This document shows, piece by piece, positions 56,796-64,000 of a stretch of 64,000 nucleotides of DNA. Numbering within the stretch: position 1 is the first letter of the stretch; each line of letters starts with the position of its first letter. The notes beneath the pieces were generated by a model. It saw nothing but the letters and a program-made list of their open reading frames with translations. It was not told where the DNA came from and did not search any database. The translations under genes and the position numbers were made by a program. The stretch comes from Arthrobacter sp. ISL-72 (GTDB taxonomy: Bacteria; Actinomycetota; Actinomycetes; Actinomycetales; Micrococcaceae), in assembly GCF_018613755.1 (NCBI RefSeq), contig NZ_JAGGPP010000034.1, forward strand, positions 1 to 64,000, read 5' to 3'.

Positions 56796-59700
56796 CTACT
56801 CGATGACCAGCAGCAGGTCTCCGCCCTGGACCTGTTCCACTGCGCCCACGGCGAGCCGTGCAACAGTGCCGGCCACCGGCGTCGTGATTGACGCCTCCAT
56901 CTTCATGGCCTCAATGGTGGCAACGGTGTCACCGGCGTTGACAGCGTCGCCCACCTTGGCGGTGAGGGTGACGGCCCCGGCGAAGGGTGCGGCCACCTGG
57001 CCCGGCTGGCCGGGATCCGCTTTTTCCGCTGCCTTGACATTGCTGACCACGGCGCGGTCGCGGACCACTACCGGCCTGGACTGCCCGTTGAGCGTGCACA
57101 TGACGGTGCGCATGCCCTTCTCGTCGGGCTCCGAAACGGCTTCGAGGGACGCGATCAGGCGGACGCCCTTCTCGAGTTCGATCTCGTGTTCCGCGCCGCG
57201 CTGGAGACCGAAGAGGTAGTCGCGGGTGTCCAGGACCGAGAGGTTTCCGTAGGTCTCCACACTCTTCTGGTAGTCCTTGGTGGGACCTTCGAACAGCAGG
57301 CGGTTGAGCGTCTGCTGGCGGGTCTTGGAATCGCCCTTGAGTGCAGCGCTGTCTTCGGCGCTCAGTTCCGCGTCCCGCACCTTGATGCTGCGGCCCTGCA
57401 GGGCCTTGGTGCGGAACGGCTCCGGCCATCCTCCGGGAGGATCACCCAACTCGCCGGACAGGAAGCCGATGACCGAGTCCGGAACGTCGTAGTTCTGCGG
57501 GTTTTCGTTGAAGTCGGCGGGGTCGGCATTCAGGCCTACCAGGTGCAGGGCAAGATCGCCCACCACCTTGGAGGACGGAGTGACCTTTACAAGGCGGCCC
57601 AGGATGCGGTCGGCCGCCGTGTACATGTCCTCGATGGCCTCGAACCGCTCGCCGAGTCCGAGGGCCATGGCCTGCTGGCGCAGGTTGGAGAGCTGGCCGC
57701 CTGGAATCTCGTGCTGGTAGACGCGGCCGGTGGGGCCCGGAAGGCCCGACTCGAACGGCGCGTAGACACGGCGAACTGCTTCCCAGTACGGTTCCAGCGA
57801 GCTGACCTTGGCCAGTCCCAGGCCGGTGTCGCGCGGGGTGTTTTCCAATGCGGCCACCAGGGCGGAGGCCGAAGGCTGGCTGGTGGTTCCGGCGAGGGAA
57901 GCCGAGGCGACGTCCACTGCGTCCACTCCTGCGTCCACCGCGGCCAGCAGGGTGGCCAGCTGCCCGCCTGCGGTGTCGTGGGTGTGCAGATGGACCGGAA
58001 GGTCGAAGCGTTCCCGCAGGGCCGCCACAAGCTTCGCGGCGGCTGCAGGCCGCAACAGTCCCGCCATGTCCTTGATGGCCAGGATATGGGCACCGGCGTC
58101 GACGATCTTCTGCGCCAGCTCCAGGTAGTAGTCCAGGGTGTAGAGCTTTTCGTCGGGATTGAGCATGTCGCCGGTGTAACAAAGGGCGACTTCAGCGACG
58201 GCGGTGCCCGTGGCCCGGACAGCGCGGATGGCCGGGGCCATCTGGTTGACGTCGTTGAGGGCGTCGAAAATCCGGAAGATGTCTATTCCGGTGGCTGCAG
58301 CCTCGTTGACGAAGGCTTCAGTGACTTCCTCCGGGTACGGCGTGTAGCCCACGGTGTTCCGGCCGCGGAGCAGCATCTGCAGGCAGATGTTCGGCAGTGC
58401 CTTCCGCAGCGCCGCCAGCCTGTCCCAGGGGTCTTCGCCGAGGAACCGCAGGGCAACGTCGTAGGTGGCACCGCCCCAGGCTTCCACGGACAGCAGTTCG
58501 GGAAGCAGCTGGGACACGGCCGGCCCGGCAGCCACGAGGTCGCGGGTGCGGACACGGGTGGCCAGCAGTGACTGGTGGGCGTCACGGAACGTGGTGTCGG
58601 TGACTGCAACGGCGTCCTGGGCGCGCAGGGCCCTGGCGAAGCCTTCAGGGCCCAGCTCCAGCAACCGCTGGCGTGAACCACTGGCCGCCGGAGCATCCCC
58701 CACTGCGGGAAGCTTTGCTGCCGGGTCCGAGTGGACCGTGAGTTCGCCATTGGGCTTGTTCACGGTGACCTCGGCCAGCCAGGTCAGCAGCTTGGTGCCG
58801 CGGTCCGCGGAGACGCGGGCCCTGAGCAGCTCCGGGCGCTGGTCGATGAAGTTGGTGGCCACATCGCCCGCAACGAAGTCCTTGTCGTCCAGCACGGCCT
58901 GGAGGAAGGAGATGTTGGTGGAGACACCGCGGATGCGGAATTCCGCCAGGGCGCGGCGGGCGCGGGCAACGGCTGCGGGGTAGTCGCGGCCGCGGCAGGT
59001 CAGCTTGACGAGCATGGAATCGAAGTGCGGGCTGATCTCGGCACCTGAGTAGACGGTGCCGCCGTCGAGCCGGACGCCGGCGCCGCCGGCGGAGCGGTAG
59101 CCGGTGATCTTTCCGACGTCGGGCCGGAAGCCGTTGGCCGGATCCTCGGTGGTGATGCGGCACTGCAGGGCTGCGCCCTTGAGCTGGACGGTTTCCTGGG
59201 ACAGGCCAAGGTCGGCCAGGGTCTCGCCGGAAGCGATGCGCAGCTGCGCCTGGACCAGGTCCACGTCCGTGACTTCCTCGGTGACTGTGTGCTCCACCTG
59301 GATGCGCGGGTTCATCTCGATGAAGACGTGCTGGCCCGCGCGCTCACCGACGGTGTCCACGAGGAACTCGACGGTGCCGGCGTTAACGTAGTTGAGCGCC
59401 TTGGCGAACTTAACGGCATCGCGGTAGAGCGCCTGCCGGATGCCTTCATCCAGGTTCGGGGCCGGCGCGATCTCGATGACCTTCTGGTGGCGGCGCTGGA
59501 TGGAGCAGTCGCGTTCGAAGAGGTGCATGATGTTGCCCTCGGCGTCGGCGAGGATCTGGACCTCGATGTGGCGGGGGCGCAGTACTGCCTGTTCCAGGAA
59601 CATGGTGGGGTCGCCGAAGGCTGCGTCTGCTTCGCGCATGGCGGCCTGCAGCGCCTCGGGCAGGGCCTCCCGGGTGTCAACGCGGCGCATGCCGCGTCCG

Positions 59701-60191
59701 CCGCCGCCGGCGACGGCCTTGGCGAAGATGGGAAAGCCGATTTCGTCCGCGGCAGCGATCAGCTCATCCAGGTCCTTGGAGGGCTGGCTCGACTTGAGGA
59801 CGGGAACGCCCGCGGCACGCGCCGCTTCGAGGGCGGCAACCTTGTTGCCGGCCAGTTCGAGGACCTCCGCCGGCGGCCCGACGAAGGTGATGCCGGCCTC
59901 CTTTGCTGCCCGGGCCAGGCGCGGGTTCTCGGAGAGGAACCCGTAGCCGGGGTAGATGGCGTCGGCCCCGGCCTCCTTGGCGACCCGCACGACTTCGTCC
60001 ACGTCGAGATAAGCGCGGACGGGATGCCCCTCTTCGCCGATCAGGTACGCTTCATCAGCCTTCTGGCGGTGGATGGAGTTACGGTCCTCGTTGGGGAACA
60101 CAGCTACAGTCTTGGCGCCCAGCTCGTAGCCGGCACGGAAGGCGCGGATCGCGATTTCGCCGCGGTTAGCCACCAGAATCTTGGAAAACAT
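56796..60191 (-). CDS. pyc: Pyruvate carboxylase
   Basis: Biotin-dependent anaplerotic enzyme making oxaloacetate from pyruvate and bicarbonate. The 1131 residues are in one chain. The biotin carboxylase domain (1-450) has GGGGRGMRR and the EMNPRIQVEHTVTEEVT motif. The carboxyltransferase domain (about 535-850) has TFRDAHQSLLATR and LHTHDT. The allosteric linker and the C-terminal biotinyl domain have EAMKMEA, with Lys1097 as the biotinylated residue. GGAG lies before the ATG. Two palindromes lie upstream in the divergent region shared with the parA-like gene. Confidence 0.98.
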   Translation of the reverse strand: MFSKILVANRGEIAIRAFRAGYELGAKTVAVFPNEDRNSIHRQKADEAYLIGEEGHPVRAYLDVDEVVRVAKEAGADAIYPGYGFLSENPRLARAAKEAGITFVGPPAEVLELAGNKVAALEAARAAGVPVLKSSQPSKDLDELIAAADEIGFPIFAKAVAGGGGRGMRRVDTREALPEALQAAMREADAAFGDPTMFLEQAVLRPRHIEVQILADAEGNIMHLFERDCSIQRRHQKVIEIAPAPNLDEGIRQALYRDAVKFAKALNYVNAGTVEFLVDTVGERAGQHVFIEMNPRIQVEHTVTEEVTDVDLVQAQLRIASGETLADLGLSQETVQLKGAALQCRITTEDPANGFRPDVGKITGYRSAGGAGVRLDGGTVYSGAEISPHFDSMLVKLTCRGRDYPAAVARARRALAEFRIRGVSTNISFLQAVLDDKDFVAGDVATNFIDQRPELLRARVSADRGTKLLTWLAEVTVNKPNGELTVHSDPAAKLPAVGDAPAASGSRQRLLELGPEGFARALRAQDAVAVTDTTFRDAHQSLLATRVRTRDLVAAGPAVSQLLPELLSVEAWGGATYDVALRFLGEDPWDRLAALRKALPNICLQMLLRGRNTVGYTPYPEEVTEAFVNEAAATGIDIFRIFDALNDVNQMAPAIRAVRATGTAVAEVALCYTGDMLNPDEKLYTLDYYLELAQKIVDAGAHILAIKDMAGLLRPAAAAKLVAALRERFDLPVHLHTHDTAGGQLATLLAAVDAGVDAVDVASASLAGTTSQPSASALVAALENTPRDTGLGLAKVSSLEPYWEAVRRVYAPFESGLPGPTGRVYQHEIPGGQLSNLRQQAMALGLGERFEAIEDMYTAADRILGRLVKVTPSSKVVGDLALHLVGLNADPADFNENPQNYDVPDSVIGFLSGELGDPPGGWPEPFRTKALQGRSIKVRDAELSAEDSAALKGDSKTRQQTLNRLLFEGPTKDYQKSVETYGNLSVLDTRDYLFGLQRGAEHEIELEKGVRLIASLEAVSEPDEKGMRTVMCTLNGQSRPVVVRDRAVVSNVKAAEKADPGQPGQVAAPFAGAVTLTAKVGDAVNAGDTVATIEAMKMEASITTPVAGTVARLAVGAVEQVQGGDLLLVIE

Positions 60192-60256
60192 ACTTCTCCT
60201 GCATCATTGCGGGTATATCGGTAAGTGGTCACAGTGTGTAAGACAGGCGCGGGGAA

Positions 60257-60272
60257 ACACAAATCATTGTGT
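60257..60272. promoter_or_regulatory. Candidate operator upstream of pyc
   Basis: ACACAA-ATCA-TTGTGT, a perfect 6-bp inverted repeat, centred about 73 bp before the pyc start codon. Size and symmetry suit a dimeric regulator; the regulator is unknown. Confidence 0.45.
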
Positions 60273-60368
60273 CGACCATCACAGAATTATCCGTCATGTC
60301 GGAGGTAATAGGCAGGGCAATTAGGGAATGCCCCCTGCAGCAGAGTGGCCTGCATCGCACACACGCCC

Positions 60369-60386
60369 GATGAAACGGGATTCATC
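60369..60386. promoter_or_regulatory. Second candidate operator in the pyc / parA-like region
   Basis: GATGAA-ACGGGA-TTCATC, a perfect 6-bp inverted repeat with a 6-bp spacer, about 110 bp before the parA-like gene and 180 bp before pyc. Confidence 0.4.
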
Positions 60387-60496
60387 AGCCCGGCAACATA
60401 TGATGAGGTGGGTGGCGTTCGCGCGCCCTCCGCTCCGGGGAGCCGGAGCCGGCACTACCCCAACACGGCAACCGGCGTTAGGTATTGGTCTTTCAA

Positions 60497-61333
60497 GTGC
60501 AAGTAGTCAGCATCAGCAGCCTCAAAGGCGGGGTCGGCAAAACTTCCGTCACCACCGGATTGGCATCTGCGGCCCTGGCCGCCGGCATCCCCACCCTTGT
60601 GGTGGATCTCGATCCGCACGCGGATGCCAGCACCGCACTGGGCGTCCAGCCGGATGACCAGCTGGATATCGGAAGGATGCTCAAGAATCCCCGCCGTGCC
60701 CGCCTGGCCGAAAACGTCGTCACCAGCGGCTGGGTTGCTCGCGAAAACTACAACGGTGCGCGCCCGGCTGTCCTGGACGTGGCGGTCGGTTCGGCCTACA
60801 CGGGTATTTACGACCGCCCGGACCTCGGCCGCAGGGACCTGCGCCGGCTGTCGGCAGTCCTGGCCGGCACGGATAAGTACCAGCTGATCCTGGTGGACTG
60901 CCCGCCGTCGCTGAACGGCCTGACCCGGATGGCGTGGTCCGCCAGCGGCAAGGTTGCCCTCGTGGCGGAACCGGGGCTGTTCTCGGTGGCAGGGACGGAG
61001 CGCACCTTGCGCGCCATCCAGCTCTTCCGCCAGGAGTTCGCCCCGAACCTCTCCCCTGCGGGCATCATTGCAAACCGGGTCCGCACCGGCTCGTCCGAGC
61101 ATGCCTTCCGCCTCGCCGAGATGCAGGCGATGTTCGGCGATCTGCTGCTGAACCCGCACATCCCGGAGCAGGCCAACTGGCAGCAGATCCAGGGCGCCGC
61201 CCACTCGGTGCACCATTGGCCGGGCGATTCGGCGAAGCATGCCGCCAGCCTCTTCAACACGCTGCTTGACAACCTCCTGGCTTCCAACGGCGCGGAGTTC
61301 GCCGGGGCTATCCGGGAACGCAGCCTGCGGTAG
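60497..61333 (+). CDS. ParA/MinD-like ATPase, orphan
   Basis: A 278-residue deviant Walker A ATPase. The Walker A motif KGGVGKT (10-16) with the signature lysine directly follows the first beta strand, and DLDPHADAS and LILVDCPPSLNGL are the A' and B motifs. No ParB-like partner is next to it, so it is not a complete partition module. It may position another cargo, such as a polar or envelope protein. The start is uncertain: GTG at 60497 gives the usual short lead-in, while a TTG at 60485 is also open. It is followed by a strong terminator. Confidence 0.85.
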   Translation: MQVVSISSLKGGVGKTSVTTGLASAALAAGIPTLVVDLDPHADASTALGVQPDDQLDIGRMLKNPRRARLAENVVTSGWVARENYNGARPAVLDVAVGSAYTGIYDRPDLGRRDLRRLSAVLAGTDKYQLILVDCPPSLNGLTRMAWSASGKVALVAEPGLFSVAGTERTLRAIQLFRQEFAPNLSPAGIIANRVRTGSSEHAFRLAEMQAMFGDLLLNPHIPEQANWQQIQGAAHSVHHWPGDSAKHAASLFNTLLDNLLASNGAEFAGAIRERSLR

Positions 61334-61431
61334 CGCGCCCCGGCCGCCACCGCGGCCACCCACCCACGGAACCTCCCGTGCCGCCGTCGTTACCAGGCAA
61401 CCCGCGGTAACCGGCAAAAAGGTATTGAATG

Positions 61432-61469
61432 CAGAAAGGCCGCCTTCCTGATGGAAGGCGGCCTTTCTG
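61432..61469. terminator. Bidirectional terminator
   Basis: CAGAAAGGCCGCCTTCC (61432-61448) and GGAAGGCGGCCTTTCTG (61453-61469) form a perfect 17-bp stem with a 4-nt TGAT loop, between the convergent parA-like and MerR genes. Confidence 0.95.
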
Positions 61470-61486
61470 TTGGTGTGTTGGTGCTC

Positions 61487-62083
61487 TCAGCCGGTCTTGC
61501 GTGCGGCCCGGCGCTTGCTGAGTTCGTCATCCGGAAACGACTGCTCGATGGCGTGCTCGCTGGGAAGCGCTGCCAGGCTGCCTTCCACTTCGCGCCACAC
61601 GCGGCCGACGGCGATCCCGAAGACGCCCTGGCCGCCCTGGACGAGATCAATGACTTCGTCCGCGGACGTGCACTCGTAGACGCTGGCGCCGTCGCTCATC
61701 AGGGTGATCTGTGCCAGGTCTTCCACGCCGCGTTCCCGCAAATGCTCGACGGCGGAACGGATCTGCTGCAAGGAGACGCCTGTGTCCAGCAGCCTCTTGA
61801 CCACTTTTAGCACCAGGATGTCGCGGAAGCCATAGAGCCGCTGCGAGCCGGAGCCGGCGGCACCCCGCACGGCAGGCTCGACCAAGCCGGTGCGTGCCCA
61901 GTAGTCGAGCTGGCGGTAAGTGATGCCGGCCGCCTTGCAGGCAGTCGGTCCGCGGTAGCCTGCGTCCTCATCCAGGACGGGTAGGTCTTCCGTGAAGAGG
62001 AGGCCCTGAGCACCGCTCGCAGGCAGGGCGACGCCTGCCGTTGAAGCCTGCTTTAGCTCGCCTGCTTCGCCTTTCGGACTCAC
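61487..62083 (-). CDS. MerR family regulator, Rv1830/McdR type
   Basis: A 198-residue regulator from the GTG at 62083 (GAGGAGG six bases upstream). A variable 40-residue start is followed by a MerR winged helix (about 44-115: GYRGPTACKAAGITYRQLDYWARTGLVEPA) and a C-terminal part with VREV-like dimer helices and an SDGASVYECTSADEVIDLVQGGQGVFGIAVGRVWREVEG segment. This, and its place two genes after ftsR, match Rv1830 (McdR, a cell-division regulator in mycobacteria). It lacks the cysteines of metal-sensing MerR proteins. Confidence 0.9.
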   Translation of the reverse strand: MSPKGEAGELKQASTAGVALPASGAQGLLFTEDLPVLDEDAGYRGPTACKAAGITYRQLDYWARTGLVEPAVRGAAGSGSQRLYGFRDILVLKVVKRLLDTGVSLQQIRSAVEHLRERGVEDLAQITLMSDGASVYECTSADEVIDLVQGGQGVFGIAVGRVWREVEGSLAALPSEHAIEQSFPDDELSKRRAARKTG

Positions 62084-62230
62084 GTGGACCCTCCTCGTCG
62101 TATGCTCCCCTAAGGAAGTTGCAGCATCAGCGAACACAGACGAGAAATTCATCCGTGTAATTCAGCCGGGGCTGCACATTCCAGTGTGACTTGCGCCGCT
62201 GTCGTATGCAATGGGAACTTGATATCTTCG

Positions 62231-62259
62231 ACGTTAGGCCTGCCGCGCCCCAAGGTCAA
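62231..62259 (-). promoter_or_regulatory. Promoter of the McdR-type gene
   Basis: On the minus strand TTGACC (62259-62254) and TAACGT (62236-62231) are 17 bp apart. They would start a leader of about 140 nt before the GTG at 62083. The 240-bp gap to the DUF151 gene supports a separate promoter. Confidence 0.55.
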
Positions 62260-62323
62260 AGACGTTGGCCCATTTCAGGGGCGTGTCGAAACTTTCAGGC
62301 TCGACTTTAACCTTAACGTGACC

Positions 62324-62827
62324 TCAGCCGTCGAAGTCTTCGGGCTCCACGTCGTCCAGGAACTCCCGGAAGCGCCGGAGTTCGCGCTCCTCATCGACTG
62401 TGGGACCCGGCTCGGTGTCCTCACCCTCGTCGTGCTCGGTGATCCGGACGCCGGCCTCATCCATGACCGAATCGGCGCACCAGATCCGGCATTTGGCGCG
62501 CAGAGCCAGCGCAAGGGCGTCCGAAGCCCTGGAACTCACGGTGGTGCCATTATCGAACTGCAGCTGCCCGTAGAAAATGTTGTCCTCGACGGCGACGATG
62601 TTGACGCTGACGATGGAGTGGCCCAGCGACTCCACGACATCGATCAACAGGTCATGGGTCATGGGACGGGGCGGCACGACACCCTGCTGGGCGAGGGCAA
62701 TGGCACTTGCTTCCGGTGTACCGATCCAGATGGGCACGTGCCGTTCGCCATGGATCTCCCGGAGCAGGACCAGCGGCTGGTTCGAGGGCAGTTCAATCCT
62801 CACACCCACGATCTCGACTTCAATCAT
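62324..62827 (-). CDS. Bifunctional nuclease family protein (DUF151)
   Basis: A 167-residue protein with the DUF151/BFN domain: MIEVEIVGVRIELPSNQPLVLLREIHGERHVPIWIGTPEASAIALAQQG and the RASDALALALRAKCRIWC motif. Some family members have DNase and RNase activity; the in vivo role is unclear. An acidic tail (about 135-167) is less conserved. Its start codon shares a base with the ftsR stop (TGATG), so translation is coupled. Equivalent to Rv1829. Confidence 0.93.
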   Translation of the reverse strand: MIEVEIVGVRIELPSNQPLVLLREIHGERHVPIWIGTPEASAIALAQQGVVPPRPMTHDLLIDVVESLGHSIVSVNIVAVEDNIFYGQLQFDNGTTVSSRASDALALALRAKCRIWCADSVMDEAGVRITEHDEGEDTEPGPTVDEERELRRFREFLDDVEPEDFDG

Positions 62828-63555
62828 CAGATGTCCATTCGCGATATACGGTCCTGCACCAGGGCGCGGTGAAGGGTCAGGCAGAGATCACTGATTTCGC
62901 GGGCTGCCTCCGCGGCCCGCGCGTGGGATGCAGCGTCCTTGCGGGAGGTCAACGGCGCCACGGCACGCTCCACCAGCCCGAACTCCCGATCCGCCGCGGC
63001 TTGGAACGGCCGCAGGTGCCGCGGCTCGAGGCCGTGGCTTTCCAGCTGCACGCACGCACGGGCCACCTGCAGGGCGTGTTCGTCGAACTGCCCGTTGACG
63101 TGGCCGATCAGGCCGAAATCGAGGAGGGACTGCAGCAGCGGGACGCTGGCGCCGGACTCGGCGCGCAGTTGATCCTCGCTGAGCCTGCGCACTTTGTTCT
63201 GCAGTTCAGCGGCGAGGTCCTCCGAGACGATCCGCGGCGACACGGTGACGCCAGGCGGGAGGTTTTCGGGGCGTTCGCCGCGGTCAATGGCGTCGAGGTA
63301 GTCCTTGATGACCTTCAAGGGAAGGTACTGGTCGCGCTGGAGGGCCAGCACGAACCGCAGCCGCTCCACATCGGTGTCGGCGTACTGCCGGTAGCCGGCA
63401 GGAGTGCGCCGCGGGTTGATCAGGCCCTTTTCTTCGAGGAACCTGATTTTGGACGCAGTCATTCCAGGAAAGTCGTCGCTCAACTGCGCCAGTACTTCCC
63501 CGATGTTCAGGACCTGGGGTCCGCGCCGTTCCGGTTGGGCCAGTGCCACAGGCAA
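62827..63555 (-). CDS. ftsR: MerR family cell-division regulator FtsR
   Basis: A 242-residue MerR-like transcription factor. The winged helix is at about 14-80 (LNIGEVLAQLSDDFPGMTASKIRFLEEKGLINPRRTPAGYRQY). It is followed by a dimerisation helix and an all-helical C-terminal domain. It matches FtsR (Rv1828), which in Corynebacterium glutamicum activates ftsZ. It starts 11 bp after the garA stop and is coupled to the DUF151 gene. Whether it acts on the ftsZ promoter of this window is open. Confidence 0.92.
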   Translation of the reverse strand: MPVALAQPERRGPQVLNIGEVLAQLSDDFPGMTASKIRFLEEKGLINPRRTPAGYRQYADTDVERLRFVLALQRDQYLPLKVIKDYLDAIDRGERPENLPPGVTVSPRIVSEDLAAELQNKVRRLSEDQLRAESGASVPLLQSLLDFGLIGHVNGQFDEHALQVARACVQLESHGLEPRHLRPFQAAADREFGLVERAVAPLTSRKDAASHARAAEAAREISDLCLTLHRALVQDRISRMDI

Positions 63556-63566
63556 CTACCCCGGGA

Positions 63567-64000
63567 TCAGACGTTGCCTGCTGCGCGGGCAGGACTGAGG
63601 TAGAAAGTGAGGCGGAACTTGCCGATCTGGACTTCGTTTCCGGACCTGAGCTCCACGCTGTCCACGCGGTCGTGGTTTACGTAGGTTCCGTTGAGGCTGC
63701 CGGTGTCAACGACTTCGAAGCTCCGTGCGGTCCGGCGGAACTCGACGTGACGGCGGGACACCGTGACGTCGTCAAGGAAGATGTCCGCGTCCGGGTGCCG
63801 GCCGGCAGTGGTGACGTCCGAATCCAGCAGGAAGCGCGCTCCCGTGTTGGGACCGCTGTGGGCAACCAGGAGTGCAGAACCGAACGGGAGGGCCTCGACA
63901 GCAACCCGCTCCTCAGGAGAGAGCTTGGGAGCGATCGTCGGCTCGTCACGGATTGGCGTGAGGTGGATCGAGGTGGTCTCCGAAGACTTCGATCCGCCCG
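63567..64000 (-). CDS. garA: FHA-domain metabolic switch protein GarA (3' part; start outside the window)
   Basis: The last 143 residues of a GarA/OdhI orthologue. An ETTS motif followed by IHLTP lies about ten residues from the window edge; this is the conserved threonine motif phosphorylated by PknB and PknG in mycobacteria. The FHA domain follows, with GRHPDADIFLDDVTVSRRH (phosphothreonine-binding Arg, Ser and His) and GSLNGTYVN. Unphosphorylated GarA binds and inhibits 2-oxoglutarate dehydrogenase and adjusts glutamate dehydrogenase. The order garA-ftsR-DUF151-McdR matches Rv1827-Rv1830. Confidence 0.95.
   Translation of the reverse strand, partial: GGSKSSETTSIHLTPIRDEPTIAPKLSPEERVAVEALPFGSALLVAHSGPNTGARFLLDSDVTTAGRHPDADIFLDDVTVSRRHVEFRRTARSFEVVDTGSLNGTYVNHDRVDSVELRSGNEVQIGKFRLTFYLSPARAAGNV

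Larger units (their letters stand above)
60192..60496. other. Divergent pyc / parA-like promoter region
   Basis: A region of about 305 bp without a convincing gene. It contains two perfect inverted repeats (60257-60272 and 60369-60386, separate entries). I see no clear -35/-10 pair for either gene. Confidence 0.5.

Noticed and set aside
1..64000. Mobile element, prophage, CRISPR array, tRNA or rRNA genes
   Set aside because: No integrase or transposase, no repeat-spacer array, and no cloverleaf or rRNA-like segments were seen; gene content is core and composition is even.

Overview
The window is about 64 kb of high-GC chromosomal core from an actinobacterium. Gene content, gene order and codon use fit the family Micrococcaceae, most likely an Arthrobacter, Pseudarthrobacter or Paenarthrobacter. 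This assignment is inferred from gene content and remembered synteny, not from a search. Pointers are a complete actinobacterial dcw (division and cell wall) cluster with divIVA, sepF and yggT; the glnA1 / glnE / glnA2 arrangement; a polyphosphate glucokinase the size of the Arthrobacter glucomannokinase; many GTG and TTG starts; and probable leaderless mRNAs. I see no rRNA, tRNA, CRISPR array, prophage, transposase or integrase.

Layout. (1) 1-10.3 kb, nitrogen block: a DUF4191 protein, a DUF3817 protein, an RDD protein, glnA1, a GNAT acetyltransferase, a VOC protein, then glnA2-glnE on the minus strand and panB. The order resembles M. tuberculosis Rv2219-Rv2225. (2) 10.3-15.8 kb: a SPOR-like small protein, map, polyphosphate glucokinase, nrdR, hisD, a membrane protein and a flavin reductase. 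(3) 15.8-40.7 kb, minus strand: mraZ, rsmH, an ftsL-like gene, ftsI, murE, murF, mraY, murD, ftsW, murG, murC, ftsQ, ftsZ, pgeF, yggS, sepF, yggT, divIVA, lspA, an rluA-type gene and dnaE (transcription order). Many junctions overlap by 4-8 bp, so most of this is one or a few translationally coupled units. (4) 41-51.3 kb: DUF3040 protein, dinB, a lipoprotein, a polyprenyl synthetase, an Rv2175c-type DNA-binding protein, a LysM/lytic transglycosylase, a PASTA Ser/Thr kinase, class II DAHP synthase and a PlsC acyltransferase. This follows M. tuberculosis Rv2169c-Rv2182c. (5) 51.4-61.3 kb: two tandem paralogous alpha/beta hydrolases with a coupled membrane protein, ROK glucokinase, long-chain acyl-CoA ligase, pyruvate carboxylase and an orphan ParA. 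(6) 61.5-64 kb, minus strand: garA (cut by the window edge), ftsR, a DUF151 nuclease and a second MerR regulator, as in Rv1827-Rv1830.

How it fits together. The nitrogen block pairs two glutamine synthetases with their adenylyltransferase; GlnA1 keeps the adenylylation tyrosine and GlnA2 has tryptophan there. The dcw block makes lipid II and the septum, and MraZ probably autoregulates it. Growth control sits on both sides: the PASTA kinase with its DNA-binding neighbour on one side, and GarA with FtsR at the far end.

Novelty. I found no clearly undescribed multi-gene system; this is conserved core genome. The observations most worth following up are regulatory or structural: a triple 10-bp MraZ operator threaded through the mraZ promoter, paired NrdR boxes on nrdR, a GlnR-type site plus a second palindrome at glnA1, palindromes at ftsZ and pyc, a 9-bp-period triple repeat before the LysM hydrolase, and a set of short tandem duplications at gene 3' ends, one of which runs through the stop codon of the kinase gene.
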